Positions 35,333 to 43,367 of a stretch of DNA of 64,000 bases are shown piece after piece. The notes beneath the pieces are model-generated. The model did not search any database and was not told the origin of the DNA. It worked only from the letters and a program-made list of their open reading frames with translations. Position numbers and translations under genes: made by a program. The stretch comes from Methylobacterium sp. (GTDB lineage: Bacteria; Pseudomonadota; Alphaproteobacteria; Rhizobiales; Beijerinckiaceae). Every line of letters begins with the position of its first letter. The stretch's first letter is position 1. Location: contig PNLY01000001.1 in the NCBI GenBank assembly GCA_013823325.1, positions 1 through 64,000 on the forward strand. The letters run 5' to 3'.

Positions 35333-36157
35333 ATGCAAGACGACGTTGTGTTCCCGTCTCTCCCGACGCACGAGACCGGCAAGCTCAAGCGCGGTGTCTG
35401 CGCGATCAGCGGCGTCGAGCTCAGCCGCAAGAACCTGATTGCGCTGGGGACGCTGCGCCCTTCGCTGGTCGAGCATATCCGGCGCGACTTCCCCGATCTC
35501 GACGACAACAGCCTGATCAGCCTCAAGGAACTTGCGCGCTACCGGACCCGCTATGTCGAAGAGATCCTGCGCGAGGAGCATGGCGAGTACACTGATCTCG
35601 ACCGCGAGGTCGCCGAGAGCATCGCCCGGCAGGATACCATCGCCGAGAACGTCGAGGACGATTTCGAGGAGCACCGCACCCTCGGCGAGCGCCTCTCGGA
35701 CGGGCTCGCCAGCTTCGGCGGCTCCTGGGCCTTCCTGATCAGCTTCGGCGTGGTGCTGATTGGCTGGATGCTGGTGAACATCGTGATGGCGGCCAGCGCC
35801 TTCGATCCATATCCCTTCATCCTGCTCAATCTCGTCCTGTCCTGCCTCGCCGCCATCCAGGCGCCGATCATCATGATGAGCCAGAAGCGGCAGGAGGCGA
35901 AGGACCGGCTGCGCTCCTTCAACGACTACCAGGTCAATCTCAAGGCTGAGCTCGAGGTCAGGCACCTGCACGAGAAGATCGACCATCTGATCACCCGGCA
36001 ATGGCAACGCCTTGCCGAGATCCAGCAGGTCCAGCTCGAACTGCTGCAGGAGGCGCAAGTGCCGAGACGCAAGCCGAAGCGGCGCAAGAATCCGGTGGCG
36101 AAGAAGAAGATTGTTGCAGTCCCGGCTGAGGCGCCGGAGCCTGACTCCGCAGCCTGA
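35333..36157 (+). CDS. DUF1003 membrane protein
   Basis: A 274-aa DUF1003 protein. It has an N-terminal soluble part (GVCAISGVELSRKNLIALGT; LRPSLVEHI), then two membrane segments near residues 142-162 (WAFLISFGVVLIGWMLVNIV) and 172-192 (ILLNLVLSCLAAIQAPIIM). The conserved block MSQKRQEAKDRLRSFNDYQVNLKAE follows, then a coiled-coil-like stretch and a basic tail (RRKPKRRKNPVAKKK). The family's function is unknown. The ATG at 35333 is chosen over a GTG at 35288 without strong Shine-Dalgarno support for either. Confidence 0.85.
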   Translation: MQDDVVFPSLPTHETGKLKRGVCAISGVELSRKNLIALGTLRPSLVEHIRRDFPDLDDNSLISLKELARYRTRYVEEILREEHGEYTDLDREVAESIARQDTIAENVEDDFEEHRTLGERLSDGLASFGGSWAFLISFGVVLIGWMLVNIVMAASAFDPYPFILLNLVLSCLAAIQAPIIMMSQKRQEAKDRLRSFNDYQVNLKAELEVRHLHEKIDHLITRQWQRLAEIQQVQLELLQEAQVPRRKPKRRKNPVAKKKIVAVPAEAPEPDSAA

Positions 36158-36259
36158 CGTCAGCTTCGAAATCGATAAGGGAGGAGAGGGTAGTTGACAG
36201 GCTGAGGCGCGCTCTTTCTTGTGTCGGCTAATAAAATCGGCCGTCCTGGGGAGGTTGCC

Positions 36260-37288
36260 TTGCTCCGTTTGTCTCACCTTGCTCTGCTCGCCGGCACGCC
36301 TTTCGCCGCTTTCGCGACGCCTGCCACCGCCCAGGGCCAGGTCACCGTCTACTGCTCGATCCTCGAGGAGCAGTGCCGCGAGGGCGCCACGATCTTCGAG
36401 AAGGCGACCGGCATCAAGGTCCAGATGGTGCGCAAGTCGACCGGGGAGGTCTATGCCCAGGTCAAGGCCGAGGCGACCAATCCGCGCGGCGACGTCTGGT
36501 GGGGTGGCCCGGGCGAGCCGCATCTCCAGGCCGCCGACGAGGGGCTCCTCGACGAGTACAAGTCGCCGAGGCTGGCGGAGCTGCACGATTGGGCGAGGCG
36601 CCATGCCGAGCAGTCGAAGTTCCGCACCGCCGGGATTTATCTCGGTGCGCTCGGCATCGGCTATAATCTCGAGACCCTGAAGAGCAGGAAGCTGGCCGAG
36701 CCGAAATGCTGGGCCGACCTGCTCGATCCGAAGTTCAAGGACGAAGTGCAGGTCGCCGATCCCAGCTCCTCCGGCACGGCCTATGTCTTCCTGGCGACGA
36801 CCGTCCAGCGCCTCGGCGAGGAGAAGGGCTTCGAGTTCCTGAAGAGCCTGCACAGGAACATCAGCCAGTACACCAAGTCGGGCATCGCCCCGGTCAAGGC
36901 GACGGCGCTCGGCGAGACGGCGGTCGGCATCGCCTTCATGCACGACATGCTGACGCAGAAGCTCCAGGGCGCCCCGATCGGCATCGTCGCGCCCTGCGAG
37001 GGCACCGGCTACGAGACCGGCTCGGTCTCGGTGATCAAGGGCGGCAAGAACCCGGAAGCGGCGCGCAAATTCGTCGATTTCACGCTCTCGCCGGAGGCGC
37101 AGGACATCAACGCGAAGCTCAAGATCAACTCGATCCCGTCGAACAGGAACGCCAAGCTCTCCCCCGACGCGCCGAAATTCGAGGAGATCAAGCTGATCGA
37201 CTACGACACCCCGCGCTGGGGCAGCCCGGCCGAGCGGTCGCGCCTTCTCAAGAAGTTCGACGACGAGGTCAAGGCGCTGCCGCGCTGA
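36260..37288 (+). CDS. Periplasmic iron-type ABC substrate-binding protein
   Basis: A 342-aa family-1 solute-binding protein, FbpA/AfuA-like. The mature part begins QVTVYCSILEEQCREGATIFEK, with typical KSTGEVYAQVKAEA and DVWWGGPGEP segments. I prefer the TTG start at 36260, because GGGGAGG lies 5 bases upstream and it gives a standard signal peptide ending ATAQG. A GTG at 36221 would add 13 residues. No permease or ATPase gene lies next to it, so it must work with a transporter encoded elsewhere. Confidence 0.85.
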   Translation: MLRLSHLALLAGTPFAAFATPATAQGQVTVYCSILEEQCREGATIFEKATGIKVQMVRKSTGEVYAQVKAEATNPRGDVWWGGPGEPHLQAADEGLLDEYKSPRLAELHDWARRHAEQSKFRTAGIYLGALGIGYNLETLKSRKLAEPKCWADLLDPKFKDEVQVADPSSSGTAYVFLATTVQRLGEEKGFEFLKSLHRNISQYTKSGIAPVKATALGETAVGIAFMHDMLTQKLQGAPIGIVAPCEGTGYETGSVSVIKGGKNPEAARKFVDFTLSPEAQDINAKLKINSIPSNRNAKLSPDAPKFEEIKLIDYDTPRWGSPAERSRLLKKFDDEVKALPR

Positions 37289-37377
37289 TCGCCTGACATC
37301 GCCCGCCCGGCAGCGCCTATCGCTCGCCCTCTGCGCAAGGCGGGGCTTGCCTTGCGCCCGCTGCGGTGGTCGAAGTG

Positions 37378-38130
37378 ATGCGACCGGCGATCGAGCGATC
37401 GCCCCTGATCCATCACGCCACGGGTTTCGTCATGCAGCGCGCCATCTCCGTCGTCCGCAAGGCCGCGGTCAAGCAGGACCGGGTCGTCGAGACCCTCACC
37501 CTCGACCATCATGGCCGCAACGCTCGCCATGCCGCGCTCAAGGGGGATGGCGGGCGCGACATCCTGCTCGATCTCGACAAGCCGACTGCGCTGAATGACG
37601 GGGATGCCGTCAAGCTCGAGGACGGCTCGCTCGTGCTGATCAGGGCGGCGGCGCAGAAGCTGGTCGCGATCACCGCCGAGAACCCGCTGCGGCTCGCGCG
37701 TCTCGCCTGGCATCTCGGCGGCCGCCATGTCCCGGTCGAGGTCACCGCCGATGCAATCTATGTCGAGCAGAATCCTGCGCTGGCCGAGCTGGTTCGCGGC
37801 CAGGGCTGCGCGATGAGCGAGATCGAGCGGCCGTTCCAGCCCGAGCCCGAGGTCCATCACCACGAGCATGGCGACGCCTGCGGCTGTGGCCATGATCATG
37901 GCGATCACGCCCACCATCACCACGGCCATGAGCACGGCCACGGCCATTCTCACGCCGGCCACAGCCATGATCATGCGCACGAGCACCACCACACGCATGA
38001 GCATGCCCATGGCGATGCCTGCGGTTGCGGCCATGATCACCATCACCACCATGACGATCACGGCCACAAGCACGACCATGGCCATCATGGCCATGAGCAC
38101 GGCCACAAGGGCCACAAGCACGACCACTGA
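37378..38130 (+). CDS. ureE: Urease accessory protein UreE with very His-rich tail
   Basis: A 250-aa UreE-like nickel metallochaperone. The N-terminal and middle domains (to about residue 155) include the family motif WHLGGRHVPVEV. The C-terminal tail of about 95 residues is dominated by His, Gly and Asp and holds two exact copies of HGDACGCGHDH. UreE normally delivers Ni to UreG for urease activation. No other urease gene is present in the window. In-frame GTG codons at 37366 and 37375 are alternative starts. It could also serve as a metal store. Confidence 0.85.
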   Translation: MRPAIERSPLIHHATGFVMQRAISVVRKAAVKQDRVVETLTLDHHGRNARHAALKGDGGRDILLDLDKPTALNDGDAVKLEDGSLVLIRAAAQKLVAITAENPLRLARLAWHLGGRHVPVEVTADAIYVEQNPALAELVRGQGCAMSEIERPFQPEPEVHHHEHGDACGCGHDHGDHAHHHHGHEHGHGHSHAGHSHDHAHEHHHTHEHAHGDACGCGHDHHHHHDDHGHKHDHGHHGHEHGHKGHKHDH

Positions 38131-38150
38131 GCGGGCGGGCCGGGCAGGCC

Positions 38151-38525
38151 TCAGGCTCGGAACGCCGCCGCGATCGCGCCGAGCGTCGCCGCTGCCCGGC
38201 TCTGACTGACGCTCGAATGCAGGATGATCGGCCGGCCCGGCACGGCGGGGAGTGAGAGGCTTGCGCCGATCTCGCTCAGGCTCGTCGGCGCCGCCTGCCG
38301 GGCGAGCAGGGCGACGCCGAGGCCGGCCATCACGGCGGCACCGTCGCCGGTGAAGGCCTCGCACCAGGCAATGCCGGCCGCCTCCAGCGCCTCGACCGCC
38401 ATCAGCCGTAACTTGCAGGGCTCCGGCTGGGCTGCCAGCGGCAGCAGTTGGTCGCAGGAGATCGGGACATCCGGTGTGCAGAACCAGCCGAACTGCGCCT
38501 GCACGTCGCCGTCGCATCGGCCTTG
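38151..38525 (-). pseudogene. LysR-family regulator remnant (C-terminal effector domain only)
   Basis: The minus-strand frame encodes the last ~115 residues of a LysR substrate-binding domain (LLPLAAQPEPCKLRLMAVEAL; AVMAGLGVALLARQ; ILHSSVSQSRAA). Neither the DNA-binding domain nor the first half of the effector domain is found upstream, where the sequence instead reads as an MFS-transporter remnant on the other strand. It is therefore a 5'-truncated gene. Confidence 0.6.
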
Positions 38526-38740
38526 GTGCGAGCTCTGCCGGGGGGCTCGCCGCGCTGCCGGCCGGCGTGCCCGCGCTGCTGCCGGCCGCCGCGCTTCGTC
38601 ATGGCGCTGGGGCCCTGGATATTCAGCCTGGCCGCCGACCGGTGCGGCTATGCCTGCGCCGGGACGCTCCCGATTGTGTCCGTCGTCGCCCTGACGCTGC
38701 CGCTTCTGAGAGTGGAGATCGCGGGGGCGGGAATTGAGCG
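38520..38740 (+). pseudogene. MFS transporter C-terminal remnant, frameshifted
   Basis: One plus-strand frame reads MALGPWIFSLAADRCGYA followed by a hydrophobic stretch, like the last helices of a major facilitator protein. The preceding helix-like part (GGLAALPAGVPALLPAAA) is in a different frame. No start or upstream transporter sequence is present. It abuts the truncated LysR gene, so a deletion may have fused the ends of two former genes. Identification is tentative because the piece is short. Confidence 0.35.
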
Positions 38741-38785
38741 GATGGGGCAGGCTTCAGCTGGCCCCATCCGGAAGGTTGATCCGCC

Positions 38786-39982
38786 TCAGCTCGCATACCC
38801 CTTCACGCTCGCCAGCGCCGTCATCACGCCGCGCAGCTCCGCCAGGCCGCGCAGGCGGCCGACCGCCGGATAGCCGGGGAACGAGCCCTTCTTGGCGTCG
38901 TCGAGCAGTTCATGGCCGTGGTCGGGCCGCATCGGGATACGCCAATGCGCCCAGCCGGCGGCCTTGCGGCGGGTCTGCTCGGCCATCAGCGCGTCGACCA
39001 GGGCGACCATGTCGGTGTCGCCGCCGAGATGCTCGGCCTCCATGAAGGAGCCGTCCGGGTCCTTGGCGACGTTGCGCAGATGCGCGAACCAGACCCGGTC
39101 GGCGAAGCGGCGGGCGATGGCCGGCACGTCGTTCTTCGGATTGGCGCCGAGCGAGCCGGAGCACAGGGTGAGCCCGTTAGAAGGGCTGTCGACCGCGCCG
39201 AGGATGAAGGCGATGTCGTCCTCGTTCGAGCAGATGCGCGGCAGGCCGAAAAGCGGCCGCGGCGGATCGTCCGGATGGATGCACATGCGGATGCCGACCT
39301 CATCGGCGGTCGGGATCACCGCCTCGAGGAAGCGCTTGAGATTGGCGCGCAGGCCGTCATGGCTCATGTCGGCATAGCGGGCGAGGATGCGCTTCAGCCC
39401 CGGGACGTCGTAGCGGTCATAGGCGCCGGGCAGGCCGGCCATGATGTTGGCCATCAGCCTGGCCCGGTCGGCCTCGGAGGAGCGTTCGAACCAGGCCTTG
39501 GCCCTGTCCATGACCTCGGCCGAATGGCCTTCGTCGGCACCCGGCCGCTGCAGCATGAAATGGTCGACGACGACGTATTCGTGCAGGTTGAAGCGCAGGG
39601 CCGTGCCGCCGCCGGGGAGGGGCTGGGCGAGGTCGGTGCGGGTCCAGTCCAGCACCGGCATGAAATTGTAGCAGACCACATCAATGCCGCAGGCCGCGAG
39701 ATTGCGCAGCGATTGGCGGTAATTGGCGAAGATGGTTTCGAGGTCGCCTTCGCCGATCTTGACGTCCTCGTGGATCGGCAGGCTCTCGACCACCGACCAG
39801 CGCAGGCCGAGGCTCTTGTCGGCTTCGATGATTGCCTTGCGCTTTTCAATCTCCTCGACCTCCCAGACCACGCCGTAGGGGATCTGGTGCAGTGCGTTGA
39901 CGATGCCGCGCGCGCCCGCCTGCCGGGCCTGGGCGAGCGTCACCACATCGTCCGGGCCGAACCAGCGCCAGGTCTGTTCCAT
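38786..39982 (-). CDS. uxuA: Mannonate dehydratase UxuA
   Basis: A 398-aa mannonate dehydratase converting D-mannonate to 2-dehydro-3-deoxygluconate in glucuronate breakdown. The family motif MCIHPDDPPRPLFGLPRI and the C-terminal part (AEHLGGDTDMVALV; RPDHGHELLDD) are clear. The start at 39982 (MEQTWRWFG) follows AAGGA. The gene is 41 bp downstream of an FCD-type regulator on the same strand, and next to a divergent ABC importer. No uxuB or uxaC lies in the window. Confidence 0.94.
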   Translation of the reverse strand: MEQTWRWFGPDDVVTLAQARQAGARGIVNALHQIPYGVVWEVEEIEKRKAIIEADKSLGLRWSVVESLPIHEDVKIGEGDLETIFANYRQSLRNLAACGIDVVCYNFMPVLDWTRTDLAQPLPGGGTALRFNLHEYVVVDHFMLQRPGADEGHSAEVMDRAKAWFERSSEADRARLMANIMAGLPGAYDRYDVPGLKRILARYADMSHDGLRANLKRFLEAVIPTADEVGIRMCIHPDDPPRPLFGLPRICSNEDDIAFILGAVDSPSNGLTLCSGSLGANPKNDVPAIARRFADRVWFAHLRNVAKDPDGSFMEAEHLGGDTDMVALVDALMAEQTRRKAAGWAHWRIPMRPDHGHELLDDAKKGSFPGYPAVGRLRGLAELRGVMTALASVKGYAS

Positions 39983-40023
39983 CGTCGTTGTCCTTGTTGA
40001 GAGTGCCGTCTGCCGCGGCTTCT

Positions 40024-40716
40024 TCAGGTGGGTTTGCTGAGCCCGCCGCTTGCGAAGGCGTCGACATGGTCGCGCGCGATCGTCTCGATGGCGTCGAAGA
40101 CGGTGCGCAGATGCGCCCGCATGGTGCGCTCGGCTTTGGCCTCGTCGCCGGCGCTGACGGCCTGGGCGATCTCGCGGTGCTCGCTCAGGATCATCTCCGA
40201 CCAGCCGCCGGTGTCGAGCGAGAGGCAGCGGACCCGGTCGAGCTGGGCTTTGACGCTCTCGATCAGGTTCCAGACCGACGGGTGGCCCGAGAGCCGCGCC
40301 AGCTCGGCATGGAACTCCTCGTCGCCGCGGAAGAAGCCGGCCCGGTCGCCATCGGCGAGCGCTTGCTCCTGCTGCGCGATCAGGGTGGTGAGGGCGGACC
40401 GTCCGGCCTCGTCGATGTTCTTCGCCGCCAGCGCGACCGTGCGGCATTCCAGCGTCTCGCGTACGAACTGGCTGTCATAGACCGCGGCGAGGTCGATCGG
40501 CGCGACGAAGGTGCCGACCTGCGGCACGACGACGAGGAAGCCGTCCTCGACCAGCCGCTTGAACGATTCCCTGACCGGCGTGCGGCTGACGCCGAACTGC
40601 AGGGCCATGCGCGCTTCCGAGATCGCCTCGCCCGGACGCAGTACCGCGTTCAGCACGTCGCCGCGCAACGCCCGGTAGATCTGGTCGGTGCTCTGTCTCG
40701 CCGCGGCGACGCCCAT
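40024..40716 (-). CDS. GntR/FCD-family transcriptional regulator of the uxuA-ABC locus
   Basis: A 230-aa FadR-subfamily regulator. The N-terminal winged helix-turn-helix (RPGEAISEARMALQFGVSRTPVRESFKRL) is followed by an all-helical FCD effector domain with conserved metal-ligand positions in DEEFHAELARLSGHP and SEHREIAQAV. It likely senses a sugar acid related to the UxuA pathway. The ATG at 40716 is preferred; a TTG at 40758 would place the palindromic operator inside the coding region. It precedes uxuA on the same strand. Confidence 0.9.
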   Translation of the reverse strand: MGVAAARQSTDQIYRALRGDVLNAVLRPGEAISEARMALQFGVSRTPVRESFKRLVEDGFLVVVPQVGTFVAPIDLAAVYDSQFVRETLECRTVALAAKNIDEAGRSALTTLIAQQEQALADGDRAGFFRGDEEFHAELARLSGHPSVWNLIESVKAQLDRVRCLSLDTGGWSEMILSEHREIAQAVSAGDEAKAERTMRAHLRTVFDAIETIARDHVDAFASGGLSKPT

Positions 40717-40733
40717 TGCCAAGCTCTTGTTCA

Positions 40734-40745
40734 CTAGTATACTAG
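40734..40745. promoter_or_regulatory. Palindromic FCD-regulator operator
   Basis: CTAGTATACTAG is a perfect 12-bp palindrome 17 bp upstream of the regulator's ATG. It lies in the divergent gap before the ABC transporter operon (start 40880). The TATAC centre is typical of GntR/FadR-group operators. It could control the regulator-uxuA transcript and the transporter together. Confidence 0.6.
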
Positions 40746-40879
40746 GATACCGGCTCAAACGGAGGCGTCAACTCCGAAAGCCGCCAATTCAGTAAGCGCC
40801 GGTGCTAAAAGTGCCGCAAGAGCTCGCTTTTCACGGGCTGGGGAAACAGCAGGCGGTGCAACCGCCGGGAGGGGAGAAC

Positions 40880-42070
40880 ATGGCTCAAGACACCATCCAT
40901 CGCCGTACATTCCTCGGCGGCGTCGCTGGCATGGCCGGTATCGCGGCCGCGCCCGGCGTCTTCGCCCAGGGGCTCAAGCTGCCGAGCTCGCCGGTCGCCC
41001 TGTCGATCGTCGACGTCGCCGGCAATCTGGCGCTGACCCAGAAGGCGTTCGAGAACTATCGCAAGGCCAAGCCGAACCTGGTCTCGCGCATCACCTTCAC
41101 CAAGGCGCCCGCGCCCGAACTGCCTGGCAAGATCAAGGCGCAGCAAGCGGCGAACCGGGTCGACATCGACATGGTGCTGACCGGCACCGACGCGCTCTCG
41201 GCCGGCGTCGAGCAGGGGCTGTGGATTCCGCTGCTGCCGCAGCAAGCCGGCGCGCTGCCCAAGCTCGGCGAGATCTATCTCGACGGCGCCAACAAGATGC
41301 AGGGCCTGGCGAGCGGGCAGGGCGTGGTCGTGACCTACTACCCCTCAGGGCCGCTGCTCGAATACATGCCGGACAAGGTCAAGGCCGTGCCGACGACGGC
41401 GCAGGAGCTGCTCGACTATACCAAGCAGAACAAGAACCGCTTCTTCTATGCCCGCCCGGCCAATTCCGGCCCCGGCCGCACCTTCATGATGGGCCTGCCC
41501 TATATCCTCGGCGACAGCGACCCTAAGGATCCGGTCAAGGGCTGGGACAAGACCTGGGCCTATCTCAAGGCGCTCGGCGAGAATGTCGAATACTACCCCG
41601 CCGGCACCGGCGCCGTGATGAAGGAGCTCGGCGAGGGCTCGCGCGACATGACGGTGACCACCACCGGCTGGGACATCAACCCGCGCGTCCTCGGCGTTGT
41701 GCCGAAGGAGGCGAAGGTCGGCGCGATCAAGGGTTTCCACTGGGTCACCGATGCGCACTACATGTGCGTCCCCAAGGGCATCGGGGACGACAAGCTCGCC
41801 GTCCTGCTCGACCTGATGAGCTTCATGCTCACCAAGGAGCAGCAGGCCTACACCTATGACGAGGGCTATTTCTATCCCGGCCCGGCGGTGAAGGGCGTCA
41901 CGCTCGACATGGCCCCGGAGGAGAGCCAGAAGGCGATCAAGGAGTTTGGCCGGCCCGAATACGAGAAGCTGATCGCCGAGGCGCCGCTGGAGACGCCGCT
42001 TGACCCCGACAAGATGGTCGTCGCCTTCCGCATGTGGGACGAGCAGGTCGGCGGCGCCAAGCGCAAGTGA
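40880..42070 (+). CDS. ABC transporter substrate-binding protein, Tat-type signal
   Basis: A 396-aa family-1 solute-binding protein. The N-terminus has a twin-arginine motif (RRTFLGG) followed by a hydrophobic stretch ending FAQG, so it is probably exported folded by Tat. The mature domain resembles polyamine/iron/phosphonate-type binding proteins (PAPELPGKIKAQQAANRVDI). The start at 40880 follows GGGAGGGGAG. It is the first gene of a four-gene importer operon. The substrate is unknown; the neighbouring uxuA and FCD regulator hint at a sugar acid. Confidence 0.88.
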   Translation: MAQDTIHRRTFLGGVAGMAGIAAAPGVFAQGLKLPSSPVALSIVDVAGNLALTQKAFENYRKAKPNLVSRITFTKAPAPELPGKIKAQQAANRVDIDMVLTGTDALSAGVEQGLWIPLLPQQAGALPKLGEIYLDGANKMQGLASGQGVVVTYYPSGPLLEYMPDKVKAVPTTAQELLDYTKQNKNRFFYARPANSGPGRTFMMGLPYILGDSDPKDPVKGWDKTWAYLKALGENVEYYPAGTGAVMKELGEGSRDMTVTTTGWDINPRVLGVVPKEAKVGAIKGFHWVTDAHYMCVPKGIGDDKLAVLLDLMSFMLTKEQQAYTYDEGYFYPGPAVKGVTLDMAPEESQKAIKEFGRPEYEKLIAEAPLETPLDPDKMVVAFRMWDEQVGGAKRK

Positions 42071-42080
42071 TGCAAGCGAC

Positions 42081-42104
42081 CCTCGAACGCTTCCCTGTTC
42101 GAGG
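42081..42104 (+). promoter_or_regulatory. Intra-operon hairpin after the binding-protein gene
   Basis: CCTCGAAC (42081-42088) and GTTCGAGG (42097-42104) form a perfect 8-bp stem with an 8-base loop, beginning 10 bases after the binding-protein stop codon. Such hairpins often act as partial terminators or mRNA stabilisers, so that binding protein exceeds membrane components. No T-run follows. Confidence 0.5.
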
Positions 42105-42120
42105 GCCTGCCAATCAGCGC

Positions 42121-42228
42121 GGGTCGTCCCGGGCGACCGCAGGGACACCCGGGACCCATTCCTGAGCCTTTCCGATAGAGGCTCTGGCATGGATCCCGGA
42201 TCTGCGCTTCGCTCCGTCCGGGATGACC
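42121..42228. repeat. Interspersed palindromic repeat, copy A
   Basis: An element of about 108 bp. Its left end is GGGTCGTCCCGGG, an internal block is ACCCGGGACCCAT, and the right end is GTCCGGGATGACC. The outer ends are roughly inverted, and an inner stem GAGCCT/AGGCTC is present. A related copy lies at 45124-45228. It sits between the binding-protein and ATPase genes of one operon and shows no coding potential, so it looks like a BIME/MITE-like intergenic family. Confidence 0.6.
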
Positions 42229-42293
42229 AACCTTTTCCAATATCGGCCGCAACCTCCGGCCGACGCCTATCCGTTCGAACCCGATGGTCCTTC

Positions 42294-43367
42294 ATGTCGA
42301 TACATGCCGCGAATTTCCGCGAACTCAGGCTCGACCGGCTCTGCCGCGATTTCGGCACGCATAATGCCGTCAAGGACGTCTCGCTGACGATCAGGCAGGG
42401 CGAGTTCATCGCATTGCTCGGCCCGTCCGGCTGCGGCAAGTCCACGACGCTGAACCTGCTCGCCGGCCTCTTGCCCGCGACGGGGGGCGGCATCTGGCTC
42501 GACGAGAAGCGCATCGATCCGCTGCGCCCGGAAGAGCGCGGCTTCGGCATGGTCTTCCAGAGCTATGCGCTCTTCCCGCATATGAGCGTGCGCAAGAACA
42601 TCGGCTTCGGCCTGAAGATGCGCGGCATCGCCAAGGCGGAGAGCGATCGCCGCATCGCTGAAGCCGTCGCGCTGGTCCGCCTGCAGGGGCAGGAGGAGAA
42701 GCTGCCCGGCCAGCTCTCGGGCGGCCAGCAGCAGCGCGTCGCCATCGCCCGCGCGATCGCGGTCCAGCCGCCGCTGGTGCTGATGGACGAGCCGCTCTCC
42801 AATCTCGACGCGAAGCTGCGCCTCGAGATGCGCGCCGAGATCCGGCGCATCCACAACACGCTCGGCGCCACCACCGTCTATGTCACACACGACCAGGAGG
42901 AGGCGCTCTCGCTCGCCGACCGCATCGTGGTGATGCGCGATGGCGAGATCCGGCAGGTCGGCGGGCCGGAGGACCTGTTCTCGCGGCCGGACCATCTCGA
43001 CGTCGCCGAGTTCATGGGCTTCCGCAACAAGGTCGCCGGCCGCGTCGCCTCCGTCGCCGGCGACCAGGCGACGGTCACCGTCGGCGAGGTCGGTGTTGTC
43101 GGCCGTGTGCGATCGCAGGTCACGGCCGGGCAGGGCGCCCATCTCTCGATCCGCCCCGAGGACCTCCACCCGGTGGCGGATGGCGCGCCGGGACTCGCCG
43201 CCAAGGTGGTCTCGACCGAGTTCCACGGCCGCGAATTCGTCGGCTTCGCCCGGATGGCGGACGACACGCCGCTGACCTTCCTCGCCGACAGCCGCATCGC
43301 GCCCGGCACCGAGATCCGCCTGTCCGCTGCCCCCGATCGCGTCCTCGTCTTCGGAGGAGGCGCATGA
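42294..43367 (+). CDS. ABC transporter ATP-binding protein (PotA/FbpC type)
   Basis: A 357-aa ATPase. Walker A is GPSGCGKST at 43-51, the Q loop is in FGMVFQSYALFPHM, the signature is LSGGQQQR, Walker B is LVLMDEP, and the H-loop is VTHDQEEA. A C-terminal TOBE-like regulatory domain (AHLSIRPEDLHPV) follows. The start at 42294 (MSIHAANF) is 223 bp after the binding-protein gene because of the inserted hairpin and repeat. Its end overlaps the first permease gene by 4 bp. Confidence 0.9.
   Translation: MSIHAANFRELRLDRLCRDFGTHNAVKDVSLTIRQGEFIALLGPSGCGKSTTLNLLAGLLPATGGGIWLDEKRIDPLRPEERGFGMVFQSYALFPHMSVRKNIGFGLKMRGIAKAESDRRIAEAVALVRLQGQEEKLPGQLSGGQQQRVAIARAIAVQPPLVLMDEPLSNLDAKLRLEMRAEIRRIHNTLGATTVYVTHDQEEALSLADRIVVMRDGEIRQVGGPEDLFSRPDHLDVAEFMGFRNKVAGRVASVAGDQATVTVGEVGVVGRVRSQVTAGQGAHLSIRPEDLHPVADGAPGLAAKVVSTEFHGREFVGFARMADDTPLTFLADSRIAPGTEIRLSAAPDRVLVFGGGA

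Noticed and set aside
36194..36234. TTGACA promoter for the iron-type binding protein gene
   Set aside because: A -35-like TTGACA is present at 36194 but no -10 at acceptable spacing was found.
37855..38130. Tandem DNA repeat or CRISPR-like array in the CAC/CAT-rich stretch
   Set aside because: It is the coding sequence of the His-rich UreE tail. The repeat units are irregular and remain in frame.
39983..40447. A 5' extension of uxuA into the FCD regulator gene
   Set aside because: The extension is an out-of-frame reading of the regulator. UxuA has a proper start with a ribosome-binding site at 39982.
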